A DNA stretch of 64,000 nt, taken from the NCBI GenBank assembly GCA_013396915.1, contig VWZL01000203.1, forward strand, positions 1,814,886-1,878,885, read 5' to 3'. This document shows positions 50,401-61,315 of this stretch, one piece after another. Below the pieces are notes generated by a model. That model saw nothing but the letters and a program-made list of their open reading frames with translations. It was not told where the DNA came from and did no database searches. The translations under genes were made by a program, and so were the position numbers. The number at the start of each line of letters is the position of its first letter. The first letter of the stretch is position 1. This stretch comes from Stercorarius parasiticus (lineage: Eukaryota > Chordata > Aves > Charadriiformes > Stercorariidae).

Positions 50401-53304
50401 AAATGGGATATTAAAGAAATCAAGAGAAAACCTTGTCACCCTGTTAGTGACAGAAACTTCTTCATTAATAACTTTGCTGCAACACTCCTAACGATAACAA
50501 TAGTTACAATCCTCTGCATCTTCCTGCAGTAACTCTGATTAAGTTTAGGGTGTCTGAAAAAAATTGCTGTGAAGTGACTACATTCTAAAGCCTGGATTTT
50601 AAAAAAAGTACCTAATCTGAATTGATTTTAACAGAATCTAGTGCTAAATCCTCTGGGAATCTGGACCTAAATGCCTAGGAAAAGCCAGTTGTTGTTCACT
50701 GATCCTGAAAAAATATTCTGCTCCTTCCTGTGTTTGTTTTTTTATTCTCCCTGAATCGGTACATTGGGAACTAATCTGAGGCTTTGGTACTACTATTGCT
50801 AAGCGGATTCTGAACAACAGTTGTTAACATTTGGAGGCAAAGAAGGGAGCATGGCACCTAAGGGGAAGGAGTGCAGAAACAGTTGTGGCTGCATTTGGCA
50901 TGCCTGTATGGGAAGGAAACAGAAATTTTGCTAACAGGCTGCCAGACAGGTATGCCCAGTACCAGCAACAGCACTTACTACATGACAATCTGGTGACAAC
51001 CTTTGCAACTTCCAAGGCCTTTAACCTACACATTGCAAAGAGAGCACATGCCAAGGGTGGGATATGGGGCAGGGATTTCAAGAGAGCCCAAACTTTAACT
51101 TGACTAAGAAAAACTATTGCCAGTTGCAGCTCTTTCCAGCTGCTAGTATTCATTCTTTGCCACCCTCCAGACATCACGCACTGCTTAACTAGCTACTGTT
51201 TTAGAGAGTTTAGAGTAAGGGTAAATTAGTGATGGTGGAAGGGTGCCAGACTGGCAGATTCCACCAGTGAATCTTCGTCTGTGTCATCTTTTCACTCATT
51301 CCCTTGCATCGTTGTATAAACTCCTCTCCACAGGCCCTACTAAAGATGCTGATCCATACGTTTCATTTGTCACCCGCTCACCCCTTTTGGCAGATCATTG
51401 CAAATGTTTAGAAAAGAGATCTTACCCCAGAGACAAAGGATAAAGCACATTCAGTTGAGCAGTCCCACCTGGCTGATAAAGGTTGCTCTCTGGGCCCTGC
51501 AGACGCGGTGGTCTTTTTGAAATGACCTTTCCTAACACAACAGGAGCCACCAAGGAGCACCGTAGTCCCAAAACATAGGCATTAGCATGTACTTTTTGCA
51601 GGATGGACTCAAAGAGTGACCTCTACATTGTTTTGTGTTTGTTATTCCAGGGCAACTGACTGAAAGTCTTTTGTTGCCATGTTCTGATTTGTCAACGTCA
51701 TGTTTTTTTAGTTGGGTTTTTTCAAGTGGATAGTTCATTCTACCATGGGCAATTTTATGTAGAGATTCTGATAATCTGAGGTAAGAAGTTCACTTTTTTA
51801 TGCATGTGCTAGAGAAGGATGAAGACAGACCATGAAAGACCCGTGACTTCTCCCCAAGGGATTAAATGCTCTCCTGTTTGGGTGTAAGGATGTTTTCAAG
51901 CTTGCTTAACATTTGATCACTGAAAAACAATTTTGGGTACTGAGTTCCTAAATAGTCTGTCTCCCTCTTCAATGTCACAGGAGGTCAGTTTGGAGGTTGT
52001 GACGCACTTACTCGTCTCACACACTCACATAGCAATGCCGGCATGTCATTTTGAGTGAGGGGCAGGTCAGAGGGTAGGATCAACCACTTACTACGGCAGA
52101 AGACTGAGGGATAGAGTTTCCTGGAAAGAACTGTGAAGCACAGCACAGAAGAAGCTGTCCAGCCAGACATCTGGAAAGCAATCCCCTGGATATATTCCCT
52201 GTGCTCCCTGTAGGCTAGCACAGGGAGATGACAATTTAATTTGCCATGGTCTGTAGCAGTTGTGGTCGGTTACAGCAGTACCAAAAACACTCACCTAAAA
52301 CTGAGCTTGTCCAAGTTGGGCTGAGATCATCTCAGGTGGCGGGATCTCTTCGCTTACCTTGTACCTCTGCTTTGGGGGAGCAGAATACACCAGTGCATCA
52401 ACTGGTACAGCTGATTTGTTCATGTTCATTTCTGGTTGCACTTTTTGATATTGAAACTCCAGCTGTGAGAGAAGAGGATACTTGTCAATTGACTGCACAC
52501 ATACTTCCCAAAAGTGGTTAAGTGCAAAAATGTTGTTTGGGCCACAGATTAATGTTTTATTTCAACTCATTATGGTCAGAAAAAGAATATTCGTATGTGT
52601 GGCCTTTGCATTTTACTTCTCTGCTCATTTCTTCCCTGGAAAGTGCACCCAGCATCTGGCATTATCAAGGACAGGGACGAGGAGGAGTGCTACAGATCTT
52701 TGCTCACTTACACACTGTAAATTCCGAAGAAGATCAGTGATGTTACACTTGCATGAAACAGAAGAGCCATGAAAAGTAGGCCCACTATGTACAACAAGGG
52801 CTACATTTTCATGACAAATAACATTTTAATTCAGAAATGACCTATTGATTTCAGGGGAATTAATGGCAAAGTAAAGTATTGATTTTGGTTAAAATCAATG
52901 GAAGACCTCCTTCTCCCTTTGATGAAAAGGAAGGCCAATTCTGTTAAAAAAAAAGGAGCTAGAAAACATCAGACATAATTCTCAAATGAAATGGTACAGG
53001 TACACTCTTCTGGCTGGAGAGAGGATTAAATAATTTCTTACTTTGAAAATTAATTCATTTGCCAGCTGAAAAACAAAAGGAAAGTCAGGGTAAAACATCT
53101 CCACAGATTTCAGCAGCCCTTGCACTGTCCCTAAATTACCGTTTTTTATATATATCTTTATCGTAAGCAAGACTACAATTAAAGCAGTAGCCTACAGTAA
53201 AGCATTCCTGAGTACCAATGTGCCTCCACTTGGTATTGCAAAAGGATGTTTTATTTTCTCACGTGCAATCTCCATACATGATGCCACATGATGTAAATGA
53301 CTTC
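47484..53304. other. Non-coding single-copy DNA, no gene recognised
   Basis: No gene was recognised in 5.8 kb. Open frames of 90 codons (plus) and 117 codons (minus) overlap at 50824-51177 without domain resemblance. A hairpin-forming inverted repeat at 52196-52226 is listed separately. Short TG/TA-rich simple sequence lies near 47908-47990. Confidence 0.5.
52196..52226. repeat. Perfect 10-bp inverted repeat (hairpin)
   Basis: TCCCTGTGCT at 52196-52205 is the exact reverse complement of AGCACAGGGA at 52217-52226, with an 11-base loop. The stem is too short to suggest a microRNA precursor, and neither arm extends. Confidence 0.6.
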
Positions 53305-53585
53305 TGGCAGCTGTGCGCAGGATAAGAATAAACAGGATTAAATTGCAGGGAGGACGAATTAAGTCTCAATATTAGGAAAAATTCTAAAATGTAAAATCTA
53401 AGCAAGATCCTAAACAAAGTGCATAAGAAGAAAGCAGTGTCTGTATCCCCCCACATTTTAAGCATAGCCTAGACAAACACCTGTCAGGAACAGTTTAAGT
53501 AGCTATTAATCCATCCTCAGGAAAGCAGGACAGACTAGAGGACCTCTCGCTATCTTTTCCAGCTTTACTTTTTATGGCTCTGTAA
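53305..53585 (+). repeat. Old CR1 LINE 3' fragment
   Basis: CR1-type tail blocks are seen in order: ACAGGATTAAATTGCAGGGAGG, AATATTAGGAAAAATTCTAAA, CTAGACAAACACCTGTCAGGAAC, AGACTAGAGGACCTCTCGC, TTTTCCAGCTTTACTTTTTATGG. Compared with the tail at 18.3 kb this copy is much more diverged, has lost several bases from the middle and lacks intact ATTCTATG octamers. It therefore belongs to an older CR1 subfamily of the kind shared with turtles and crocodilians. No coding part remains. Confidence 0.85.
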
Positions 53586-54927
53586 ATTTCCTTCTAACAT
53601 GACAGAATTAGCAGTTTTAGCTGGCAGTTCTGTGGCTTAATGCATCCCTGAGTCTTGGAGAAAGTTGCATTTACTAGTGGAGTTGATGGACCGTGCCTCA
53701 TTTAAGTAGTTTATTATTTTCGTCTTCTTTGGGGGCAACGGAAGAAGAGAGAGCATATGTGGTATGATGAGTTAAGTCAGTGTTGTAGCCTAAAACAGAG
53801 CTTGGATCACGCAGCTCTGACCAGACTTTGCTTGCTGTTGCAAGCATTCTGCCATGAGCTCGAACGTTACTCCTTGTCTCTCACCGGGATTAAACAAGCT
53901 GTTTAATTCAGATGGCAGCAAATTGCTCAAGTGGACCAAATCAATTGTAAGAGCTTTGGAATAAAAAATTCTGAATTAATACAGGAACCTCAAGCCACCT
54001 CTCCGCAGTCCACATCTTCTAATAAACCCCCAGCCAATAATTTCTCACTTGCTGCTAGCCATTTCAGGAAAAAGCAGATAAGTGACAAAGGATCACTGCA
54101 AAAAAGTCATCGTTCCTTATTCTCACTTATCAAACGTTATCTTTTTCTTAAGCAATAATGTACTGGATTTTTTTCATGAGCTAACATCATAGCTCAATGC
54201 CACATTAAAAACATTAAAAGAAACTAGTATGTGTATACAGTGGTAAGTTAATTCCAATACCAGCAGCACCTCGGGCAGACAGTGCATGCAAAATGTACTG
54301 TCAAAAAGCAATCTATAGCTCTTTCAGTGGGACGGATTTATCTTGTTTGGTACCAGGCAGTTCAGGTAATAACTGAGGAGGAGAAAGAATATGTTTTGAG
54401 GGCAACTGTATGAAATCTGCTTATAAATATCACAAACCTATTGAGACACCTCAGGAATGGTCCAAGTCATATACCTAAGAAGTCTGTATGAGTCAAAGAC
54501 AGCTCTGAATTTACCCATCAGCAATATAGTTGCAAGCAGACGGAACAGTATTCCAAGTTATTGCTGGGATGAGACCATTCACATGTTTTCTCTGTTTAGT
54601 CTGACGTAGGGTTCCAGACAGAGTTGTTTTTCAGCAGGCAGCACTAGGCTTAAAGTACTCAGCCCAAGATGAGATCTCCTCACCGCCTGAGCATCTTCAC
54701 TCCGGGTATATTCACTCTGGGTACCATCTAGTGCTACTGCTTCTCTCATCTTTCCTCGGTTAGGTACAAAAATTACCTTGTGCTGTCACACATCCGATTC
54801 CAAATACACACATACACACATATTTTAGACCAAGAGGAACTCTTGTGCCTGTGACATAAATATCCCTCCGTAATTGCAGTGAAGGGAACTAGCCTTCCTC
54901 ACTGTAGAAGTGAATGATGCCCAACTC
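53586..54927. other. Non-coding single-copy DNA, no gene recognised
   Basis: No gene or repeat was seen in 1.3 kb. An AC-rich word cluster (ACACACATACACACATA) lies at about 54806-54822, too short to be a true microsatellite. Confidence 0.5.
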
Positions 54928-55078
54928 ATTTATTTGCATTGCAATGTTGTTTAGGGATTCCAGAAAAAAAGTCAGGGCTTCATTGTGCTAGGCACTGTAC
55001 ACTTATTTAATAAGAGACAGCCCCTACAGCAAACAGCTCACAATCAATAGAGACAAGAGAGGTAAATGATGGGAGAAA
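54928..55078 (+). repeat. Old sauropsid interspersed repeat fragment
   Basis: Diagnostic blocks occur in order: TTATTTGCATTGCAATG (family: ttatttgtattgcagtag), AGGGCTTCATTGTGCTAGGCAC, TGTACACTTATTTAATAAGAGACAG (family: tgtacaaacacatagtaagagacag), CCCCTACAGCAAACAGCTCACAATC (family: ccctgccccaaagagcttacaatc), GAGACAAGAGAGGTAAATGATGGGAG. This repeat is abundant in turtle and crocodilian DNA and persists at low copy in birds. I am unsure of its formal family name and recognise only the pattern. Confidence 0.75.
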
Positions 55079-58000
55079 ATACACTGTTATCAAATTCCAG
55101 CTTTCAAATGCAATATCCGTTTGGAGTCACCACCTGAATGAAATTTAAGATCTAAAAGGCTACCTTTATTACTTGTATCCATAAATATTTATGGCAATTT
55201 AACCTCAAAATTCCCATGTGCTTAGGGCCTTAAATACGCATTTGGTGCAAAGGGAATTTGGCATGCATATCTGAGGGCATAATGGTTCGAGTAATCAATT
55301 CAGTGTTCCCTTCGAAGAGCTAGTGCACTACTCAACTGAATCCTCTGCTTTGTAAGAAAATACTGGTAATGTACACAGGGACGTACAGCCAGCACATATT
55401 GCTAGAGGCTGGCCATGCCTGTTTTAAACATGCCTGTTGTAGCCTGTGCTTTCTTTCAGGCTCTAAAATACCACCTGCCATTCCAGACTCGTGACAGCTG
55501 CGAGAGTCCTGATGGGATTTTAAAAATAATATTGCATATTACTATGAAATGTATGAAATGCTATATATTAGGATGTAAATAAAATATGTTTGAGTCTTTC
55601 ATTTCGCCGTCTGCTGCTTGACATATTACAGTTTATAGTCTCCAACTCCTCTATTCCCCAAACACAAGGACCAGAAATTTTCTCTTTATCCATGATGGCT
55701 GTGATGTGTAATACCATGACTTCAGGAACTGAGACTTTCAAGGGGAAATGTAAATTACCAAGAAACTTAAAGAAAATTGTCCTAACTGTTATCATCCAGC
55801 AAGTTGCATCTGAAGGGTTTCTTTACAGCTAGCAGTACAGTTATCATTTCACAGTTTTGTTTTAATTTTTCAAGACAGTTACTAAGAAATTATTTATTTT
55901 TTGAGTTTGTTCTATAATTCAAACATTTTCAAAGAAAGACTAGCTTGGACTAGCGAACCCTTTTAAACCTTTAATGGAAATGTAAACTCCCACTCACCAA
56001 ACTATGTCATTATCTGTGCCAAAGCTGCTATATGTAATTGGCTGGGGCAGGGTAGCTTATAAAACTGCTATTCCTTGTTAGTGTCTTGTTAACAAAACCT
56101 TGTTTCAATGTAGCCCTGGTTGATACAATATGAGGGTTCTGGTAACTTGCAGTAATACAACATCTTGCTACATACCTTGTATTCCCATTCCAGATAAAAA
56201 GGGAAACCAACTATTTTCTACATGTAGCAATAGGGTAATGCCAGTACAATAAAGAAAATTAATTTCTCTATCCTGGTGGATCACACTTTTTGCTCTAGAT
56301 ACTTAAACTGTTGTGCACTTAAACACAAGGGTGGACAAAAATACAGTGAACTTATCATGGGTAACTATTAGGTGTTAGTCAGAAGCGGGTTAGCTATGTT
56401 TTAGCTTATAGTGTTAGTGATTGTATATGACTGGTGGGATCCAGGAGCAGTATTTCTATCACTGAAGTCAGTCGGGTTCAGCAAGTGACCGAGGAAGTAA
56501 CCAAAGAAGATTTTTCAATACATTGATATCCTCGATATGTGAAATTAGTGGGAGTGTTGCTTAAATGCTGTTCGTGTTACATGATTTAGAAACAGAGTTA
56601 AAACCATATCTACAAGAAACATAAGAATGATAGCTGTTTTAAAACTAGGATTCATAAACCGTAAAATTCCTACACTTAGGATTTTTTCTTTTTTCTGGAG
56701 TAGACACTGAAGAGTTGAAATGCTAGACTTTCATACAGACTAGAATATTCCTTAAGGGTTCTGTTTGAAATGCTTTCCTCTAAAATTTTCAGCTGAAATA
56801 GGATTATTCAAAATTTTCAGATGCTAAAATCAATTTTTCCAAACCAAATGTACTGTTTAGAAATCCACAAATTTCTATAAAAAGGAGAAAACTCTTTAAT
56901 GAAAACTCCTGATGTGTTGTAACAAACTGATTTCAGATCACCAGAATATGTGGTCTTAAATTGTATTCAACTGCAGAGTAAACAATTCATTATTCAGGAG
57001 CACTGAAATTCAGGAGTACTTGGGGATACCATAATTGCTTGTTGTGCCTGTAGTGAGCTGGAGGAACATTTTTTAAAGAACCTAAATAAAATAGTCTAAA
57101 TTGCTTGGAAAATGAGCCATACTATCAAAAATTACTTCATTGTCTTTGACAATGTGACCAGTGAGTTTTCTGTGAATTACAAAGTCTCCCAGACGTCCTC
57201 ATCTCTCAGGGACTGGGACTTCACTCGAGCTGGGCCAGAGGTAACGTCTGAATGTCTATGGCTAAGATTAAATATCTAGTGAGTGCCAGAAGAAAGCACG
57301 TACACAGAACCACCAACTCATCATTCAATAAATCTGCTCTTGTTCTATACTAGATCGTTTTTGCTGAGCTCTGTGGATTTTATTTCCAAAGAAATACATC
57401 AGCAGCTGTAATGGGAAAACATACCTGTTCCTTCCACAGGGGAAAACAGAAGTTAAGGAGACAGGAAAGGTAAGAAGGATGAATAGATGGACAGACAGAT
57501 CTACCATCATCTTTTATTCACTTTCTCTTAGTCCCTGATCCCCAGAGCTGAAGAGTCTATGTGACCGATATCAATTGTCTTACTAGTGCCTGGGTATTTT
57601 TTAATAATAATAATCTAATTACAGATGGAGTGTGAATTGTCTGCAAGGTACCATGCACCTGGAATATGAAAATAGAATTAAGCATCTGACTTAAGTACAA
57701 CGGGGAGCTCAAGGCACAACAACAAAAACAAAAATCGGTGGCAGTTTGAAATACACAGCACAAGAGAAGAGGAAAGATTCTCATACCCAATTTTCATTAC
57801 TGGTGTAAATTATTGACCATCGTAGTTGGCTAATGATCAAAGGCTTTATTCCTCTTGGGAAGGTAGAAGCATGGACTTGTTTAGAAGTGGGGCCTGGGCT
57901 GTTTTGCGAAACGCTAGTAAGATGTATGTTACCGGGAAAGCCATTTCACTTCTGACATCACCTCTTTTTCCTTCACCTACTTTGTGTTTGCTTTGACTTT

Positions 58001-58239
58001 GCAAATTGTGAGCTGTTTGCTGCAAGAACAGCCTACTCCTTTTTGTATTTGCGGTTTACAACACAGGGAATCCCTGATTTTGATTGGGACACTTCAGGCT
58101 CTGCAGAGATATAAATACAAGAATTTAAAAGACAATTCTTTTTCTTCTGTAAATGTATGCAACAGTGTTAGTTTATCCACCCCTTCCACCCCCATGGCCC
58201 CACATCTATTTGCTGCATCTTATTACACCTTGAAATGCT
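55079..58239. other. Non-coding single-copy DNA, no gene recognised
   Basis: No gene was recognised apart from the weak micro-exon candidate at 57440-57469. The word AAAATTTTCAG occurs twice (about 56781 and 56810) in an AT-rich patch. A (TAA)4 run lies at 57602-57614. Confidence 0.5.
57440..57469 (+). other. Candidate 30-bp micro-exon (splice-site based)
   Basis: ACCTGTTCCTTCCACAG is a strong acceptor, and CAGGAAAG|GTAAGAAG a strong donor only 30 bases later. The frame starting at the first base is open and purine-rich (GKTEVKETGK), with a length that is a multiple of three. Purine-rich micro-exons of this kind do occur in neuronal genes, but no flanking coding exon was found, so this may be chance. 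Confidence 0.2.
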
Positions 58240-58320
58240 GGCATAAACTCTTCAAAGCAGGGACAGCTTATTAGCTGTTTGCCTGCACAACACTGAAGGT
58301 ATTACAAGCCCAGTCTTTGA
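58240..58320 (-). repeat. Second, inverted fragment of the sauropsid repeat
   Basis: AAACTCTTCAAAGCAGGGACAG matches the reverse complement of the family segment ctgtccctgccc-aaagagctt. It is followed by a shortened match to the tgtgctaggcactgtaca block (here CCTGCACAACACTGAAGG). Only the first block is convincing. Confidence 0.5.
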
Positions 58321-59285
58321 TTTGTGTGACTACATGCAGCTGGGCAGATATAAAACAAGAACACATAGAGTACGGCAAAGCACTGCTCATTTGTTCCAGT
58401 GGAAGCCAAAGAGGAGAAACATGATGAGATGTCACATATCCAAATCCCTTCCCCTCTCAGCTCCATGGAGGACCATCTTCCCCAGAAAGCTCTCCAGCAA
58501 GATTAATGAGAGGGGCAGAGTGCAAGCACAGAGGACAATTTAGTTTTCTCACAAAAATGGGAACTTTAACAGCCCTGCTGGGCCACCACAATCAGGCTTT
58601 TTCAGGAAGGAATGTGATTTGTAATAAATGATGTCCATAAACCCAATGAATTTGCTACTTCAGATGTTCCCACTGATTTACATTTGGAACCTCAGTGGTA
58701 GCTAGTGAGCCTGGCAGGTTAACAAAGTGGCATATTTCGGAAGAGCAGCAGTCACACTCAGTGCCTATGGGAAGCATAGCTGTCATGGCAATAAAATGAT
58801 TAGTATACAGAGGAACAGAAGGGCACTCACTAGCCTGTTTTTAATCTTTTAAGTAATTCCATCTTGTGAAGGTTAAAGGGATTGGCAGCATGAGACGCTA
58901 GAGCTTTGTTGACATCCAGTTCCCTTTCTTTCTCTGATTTTTAGTCTTTGCTCTCCTGATAAGATCTTGGCAAAAGGCAGTGAGAAACAGCTTTACTGTA
59001 ACCTCAGTAGGTCTGATCATTTAGGGAGGCTACCACTCGTTATGAAGGAAAATGACAAGGCAAGACAGGGATTCAAAGGCAGCCTTGGCAATTCTGTTCA
59101 AGGAGAGTTAGTAGCAAACGAATATATCCATTTGTACACTATGCCCAACTCGTTGCTGACTCAAGGCCTATCAGTATCATGAAGATCAGTTTACCATATT
59201 TGTTAGTACAAACAAAGTCCTCTTCCTTAGGAAAAAGTAGCAGCTGGTCACAAAGTGAATTAACTTACAGCCTTAAAGGTGGGTG
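58321..59285. other. Non-coding DNA upstream of the provirus fragment
   Basis: Nothing confident was seen. A weakly MIR-like patch at about 59040-59085 (GACAGGGATTCAAAGGCAGC) is too short to call. Confidence 0.45.
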
Positions 59286-59551
59286 AGGTGAGAAGTGCAC
59301 CATATGGCACTGAGGACATCTGCCTTTCTCCCAATTGCTTTATCAATGCCTCCATCTTCGGACAGGTTTCCCAACTGCTTAGCTTCTCTGCCATCTAAAT
59401 CTATGGTATCAGCTCCATTGTCCCAGCATCGGAGCAACCAGGAGACAAGTGTCTCCCCTTCATGACGACTGAAGTCCTTCCTTATATTTCGCAAATCCTT
59501 CATAGAAAAGGATTTAATGATTATCTCTGCATCTGAGTCCTCATCCTGCAT
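59273..59551 (-). pseudogene. gag: gag pseudogene, capsid-proximal part, truncated
   Basis: A 92-codon frame contains a pattern I know from avian endogenous retroviral Gag proteins: a KSFSMKDLRNIRKDFSR segment, then the invariant-looking SWLLRCWDNGA, then an L-G-EAKQLG-L stretch and GIDKAIGRK. Normally capsid and nucleocapsid follow. Here the homology ends after about 80 residues (near 59306) and the last dozen codons run into flanking DNA. The frame is open upstream of its ATG back to about 59660, in a phase different from the proline-rich part. It cannot make a working Gag. Confidence 0.7.
59286..59297. repeat. Direct repeat at the truncated edge of the provirus
   Basis: AGGTGAGAAGTG is identical to 61316-61327, the bases at and just beyond the 5' LTR edge. 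ERVK integration should give a 6-bp duplication, so a 12-base match is longer than expected. It lies where gag homology ends. Confidence 0.75.
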
Positions 59552-59560
59552 TAATGCTGG

Positions 59561-59660
59561 CTGAGAAGGACCCTCTCCTGGATCTGATTTAGCAGGATGT
59601 CTTCCTTTATCTGCCTGAGAGGCACCCTCTCCTGGATTTTCCTCAGAGGGCCCCTCTCCT
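59561..59660. repeat. Internal short repeats in the gag linker
   Basis: The plus-strand words CTGAGAAGGACCCTCTCCTG (59561-59580) and CTGAGAGGCACCCTCTCCTG (59615-59634) and a shorter third copy, CTCAGAGGGCCCCTCTCCT (59642-59660), encode a repeated Gly-Glu-Gly-(Pro/Ala)-Ser motif on the minus strand. The gag frameshift lies at or next to the third copy, so slippage among the repeats is a likely cause. Confidence 0.75.
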
Positions 59661-60045
59661 ACACGCTGTCTGGCTTGGGCTGGTCTTTGTCATCAGAGGC
59701 AGGGGAACGAGCTGACTTTTTCTGCTTCCTGGTCGGCGAGGCAACTTGTGCCGGTTCTGCTGCAGTTCGGGCAGCAGCAGCGCTCGTTGTCGGGGCAGCC
59801 GGATCCGTGAACGTGCTCCTTGACGGGGCTGGAGCGGCCGGTGCCGCTGCGGGCGGGGAGGGGCTGGCGACACAGGCGGGGGGCGGGCAGGCGGCGGGGT
59901 GNTGCAGCTTTCGGTGGCAGGGTTGTCTGGCTTTTGGAGGCGGGGCTGTCTGAGTTTCTGCTGTGGCTTTTAGCGGTGGGATAGTCTGAATTTCTGCTAT
60001 CTTTGACTCTGGCTGTCGGGTTTGAGTAGCAACACCAGATGTCAC
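59659..60045 (-). pseudogene. gag: gag pseudogene, proline/alanine-rich linker part
   Basis: A 128-codon minus-strand frame is rich in Pro, Ala, Ser and Thr (for example SPSPPAAAPAAPAPSR), followed by a basic patch (PTRKQKKSARSP). Linkers of this sort lie between matrix and capsid in betaretroviral Gag. It ends at a stop just before the repeat-containing segment, and the capsid-like frame resumes in another phase, so gag is broken here by a small indel. One base (59902) is N, giving an undefined residue. The CpG- and G-rich composition is unlike any other part of the window. Confidence 0.65.
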
Positions 60046-60231
60046 ATAAAACTCACTCCTGCACTAATATTTAACAATAAACCACACCTGCAACGCATTC
60101 AGGAAACCCAACAACAGAATCACATATGAATGAAAGTAACATTCACTCTTAAAACAGCCCGAAGGTTTCTCATCCCCTAATTCTGTTACTGTCACTTTGG
60201 CATAATCATCCAAGGGCAAAGTAAACTTTCC

Positions 60232-60492
60232 TCAGGTGAAACCAAGAGTGTAACTAGGAAAAGACTCCATCACAAGATGCCCAAGATATGCAGGTAGAAC
60301 CGTTATCCAAGCAATTATTTTATAAATCTGAAGGCAAATCCACACCAACATAGCATGCTTAGACCACCGCCTCCAAACACAGAGAATAAATAAACCATGC
60401 AATATATTCGACCAGTTAATCCCCATTGCATCAATTAACTTCATACAAAACTCTCTAAGGACACGATACAAGATTTCATGTAAGAACGACAT
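60232..60492 (-). CDS. Hydrophobic 86-codon leader frame of the provirus
   Basis: This frame is open from ATG about 75 bases after the primer-binding site, with no frameshift, to a stop at 60232. It encodes 86 residues with a polar start (MSFLHEILYRVLREF), a hydrophobic stretch with paired tryptophans (ILHGLFILCVWRRW) and a second hydrophobic stretch (AMLVWICLQIYKIIAWITVL). Position suggests the gag leader or matrix region, but I do not recognise a matrix fold. An internal MGINWSN could in principle be an N-myristoylation start. It lies upstream of, and separate from, the proline-rich gag frame, with several stops between them. It could be a decayed matrix domain, a small accessory frame, or a chance frame. 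Confidence 0.35.
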   Translation of the reverse strand: MSFLHEILYRVLREFCMKLIDAMGINWSNILHGLFILCVWRRWSKHAMLVWICLQIYKIIAWITVLPAYLGHLVMESFPSYTLGFT

Positions 60493-60566
60493 GATGTGAA
60501 CCGTCTGTTCTCCCTGAACAAGTTGGAATTCAAACTATTTAGGCAATCTATCAGAGCTCCGTTCGT

Positions 60567-60584
60567 GCCTCACGTTGGGCGCCA
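60567..60584 (-). other. Primer-binding site for tRNA-Lys
   Basis: Minus-strand TGGCGCCCAACGTGAGGC is complementary to the 3' end of lysine tRNA of the Lys-1,2 (CUU anticodon) type, with 17 of 18 matches. It lies seven bases inside the LTR, where reverse transcription would start. It places the element in the Lys-primed betaretrovirus-like (ERVK) group. Confidence 0.85.
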
Positions 60585-60713
60585 ATAAATCTGTCGTGGT
60601 TTTCACCAAATCGGCCAATGACCGGCAACAGATGCTCCCCCCCAACCTCTTGTGCACAGAGAGGAGGAGGAGAGATAAAGAGAGATTTACAAGTTTAGAA
60701 GAAACTAAACTAC

Positions 60714-60719
60714 TTTAAT
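60714..60719 (-). terminator. Polyadenylation signal of the ERVK LTR (ATTAAA)
   Basis: Minus-strand ATTAAA lies about 120 bp before the LTR 3' end. No canonical AATAAA was seen closer to the end. Confidence 0.5.
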
Positions 60720-60974
60720 GAAATATTAATAATCAGATAAAAAGGAAAATAATGAAATAGATACAGTGTATACAAAACCATATTAAGCTCCCAGGATGAT
60801 GTCACCAGCAGGCACTGGGGAAGTCCCAGGCTGGACTCAGCGACAGGTGGGAACCGGGTTCCAGAGTTGGAGTCAGGAACACACCGATCAGGATCAAAGG
60901 CAGATGAACAGACAGGGTCCTCCTCCAATGTCAGTCATTGAAGGAAGAGAGAGTTGACCCTTTGATTCCTCAGC

Positions 60975-60981
60975 TTTTATA
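60975..60981 (-). promoter_or_regulatory. TATA box of the ERVK LTR
   Basis: Minus-strand TATAAAA lies in CAGTATAAAAGCTGAGG, about 340 bp into the LTR and 260 bp upstream of the ATTAAA signal, a normal spacing for U3-R. Confidence 0.7.
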
Positions 60982-61315
60982 CTGAGCATGGGACAGATGG
61001 GATAGAATACCCCTGTTGGTCAATTTTTGGTCACCGGTCCTGTCCGCTCCTCCATGCAGGTGGGACCCCTCTATGCCCCTCTGCTTCCAACCCTCCAATG
61101 GGGCAAAAAACGAAATTAGCTGATGTTGGTTGTTACAGCAATAAATATAATCAAGAGCCCCTGTGCACACCATTCCTTGGCACAAACTGTCTTATCATTC
61201 TGAACGAACCGGTTTAGACACAACATGCTGTTAATTTCAGAGAGTTAGAAGAGGCCTAGCCAAGAAATAAAATTACTGAACAGAAACTTGGTTCTGTTTT
61301 ACCTCAAACCAGGAC

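Noticed and set aside
50824..51177. Open frames of 90 (plus) and 117 (minus) codons over the same DNA, suggesting a retropseudogene
   Set aside because: No known protein was recognised in either translation, and no poly(A) tail or target duplication was seen.
27172..59250. AGCTGGTCACAAAG shared by about 27176 and 59233
   Set aside because: A single 14-base match without extension in 64 kb of AT-rich DNA is compatible with chance.
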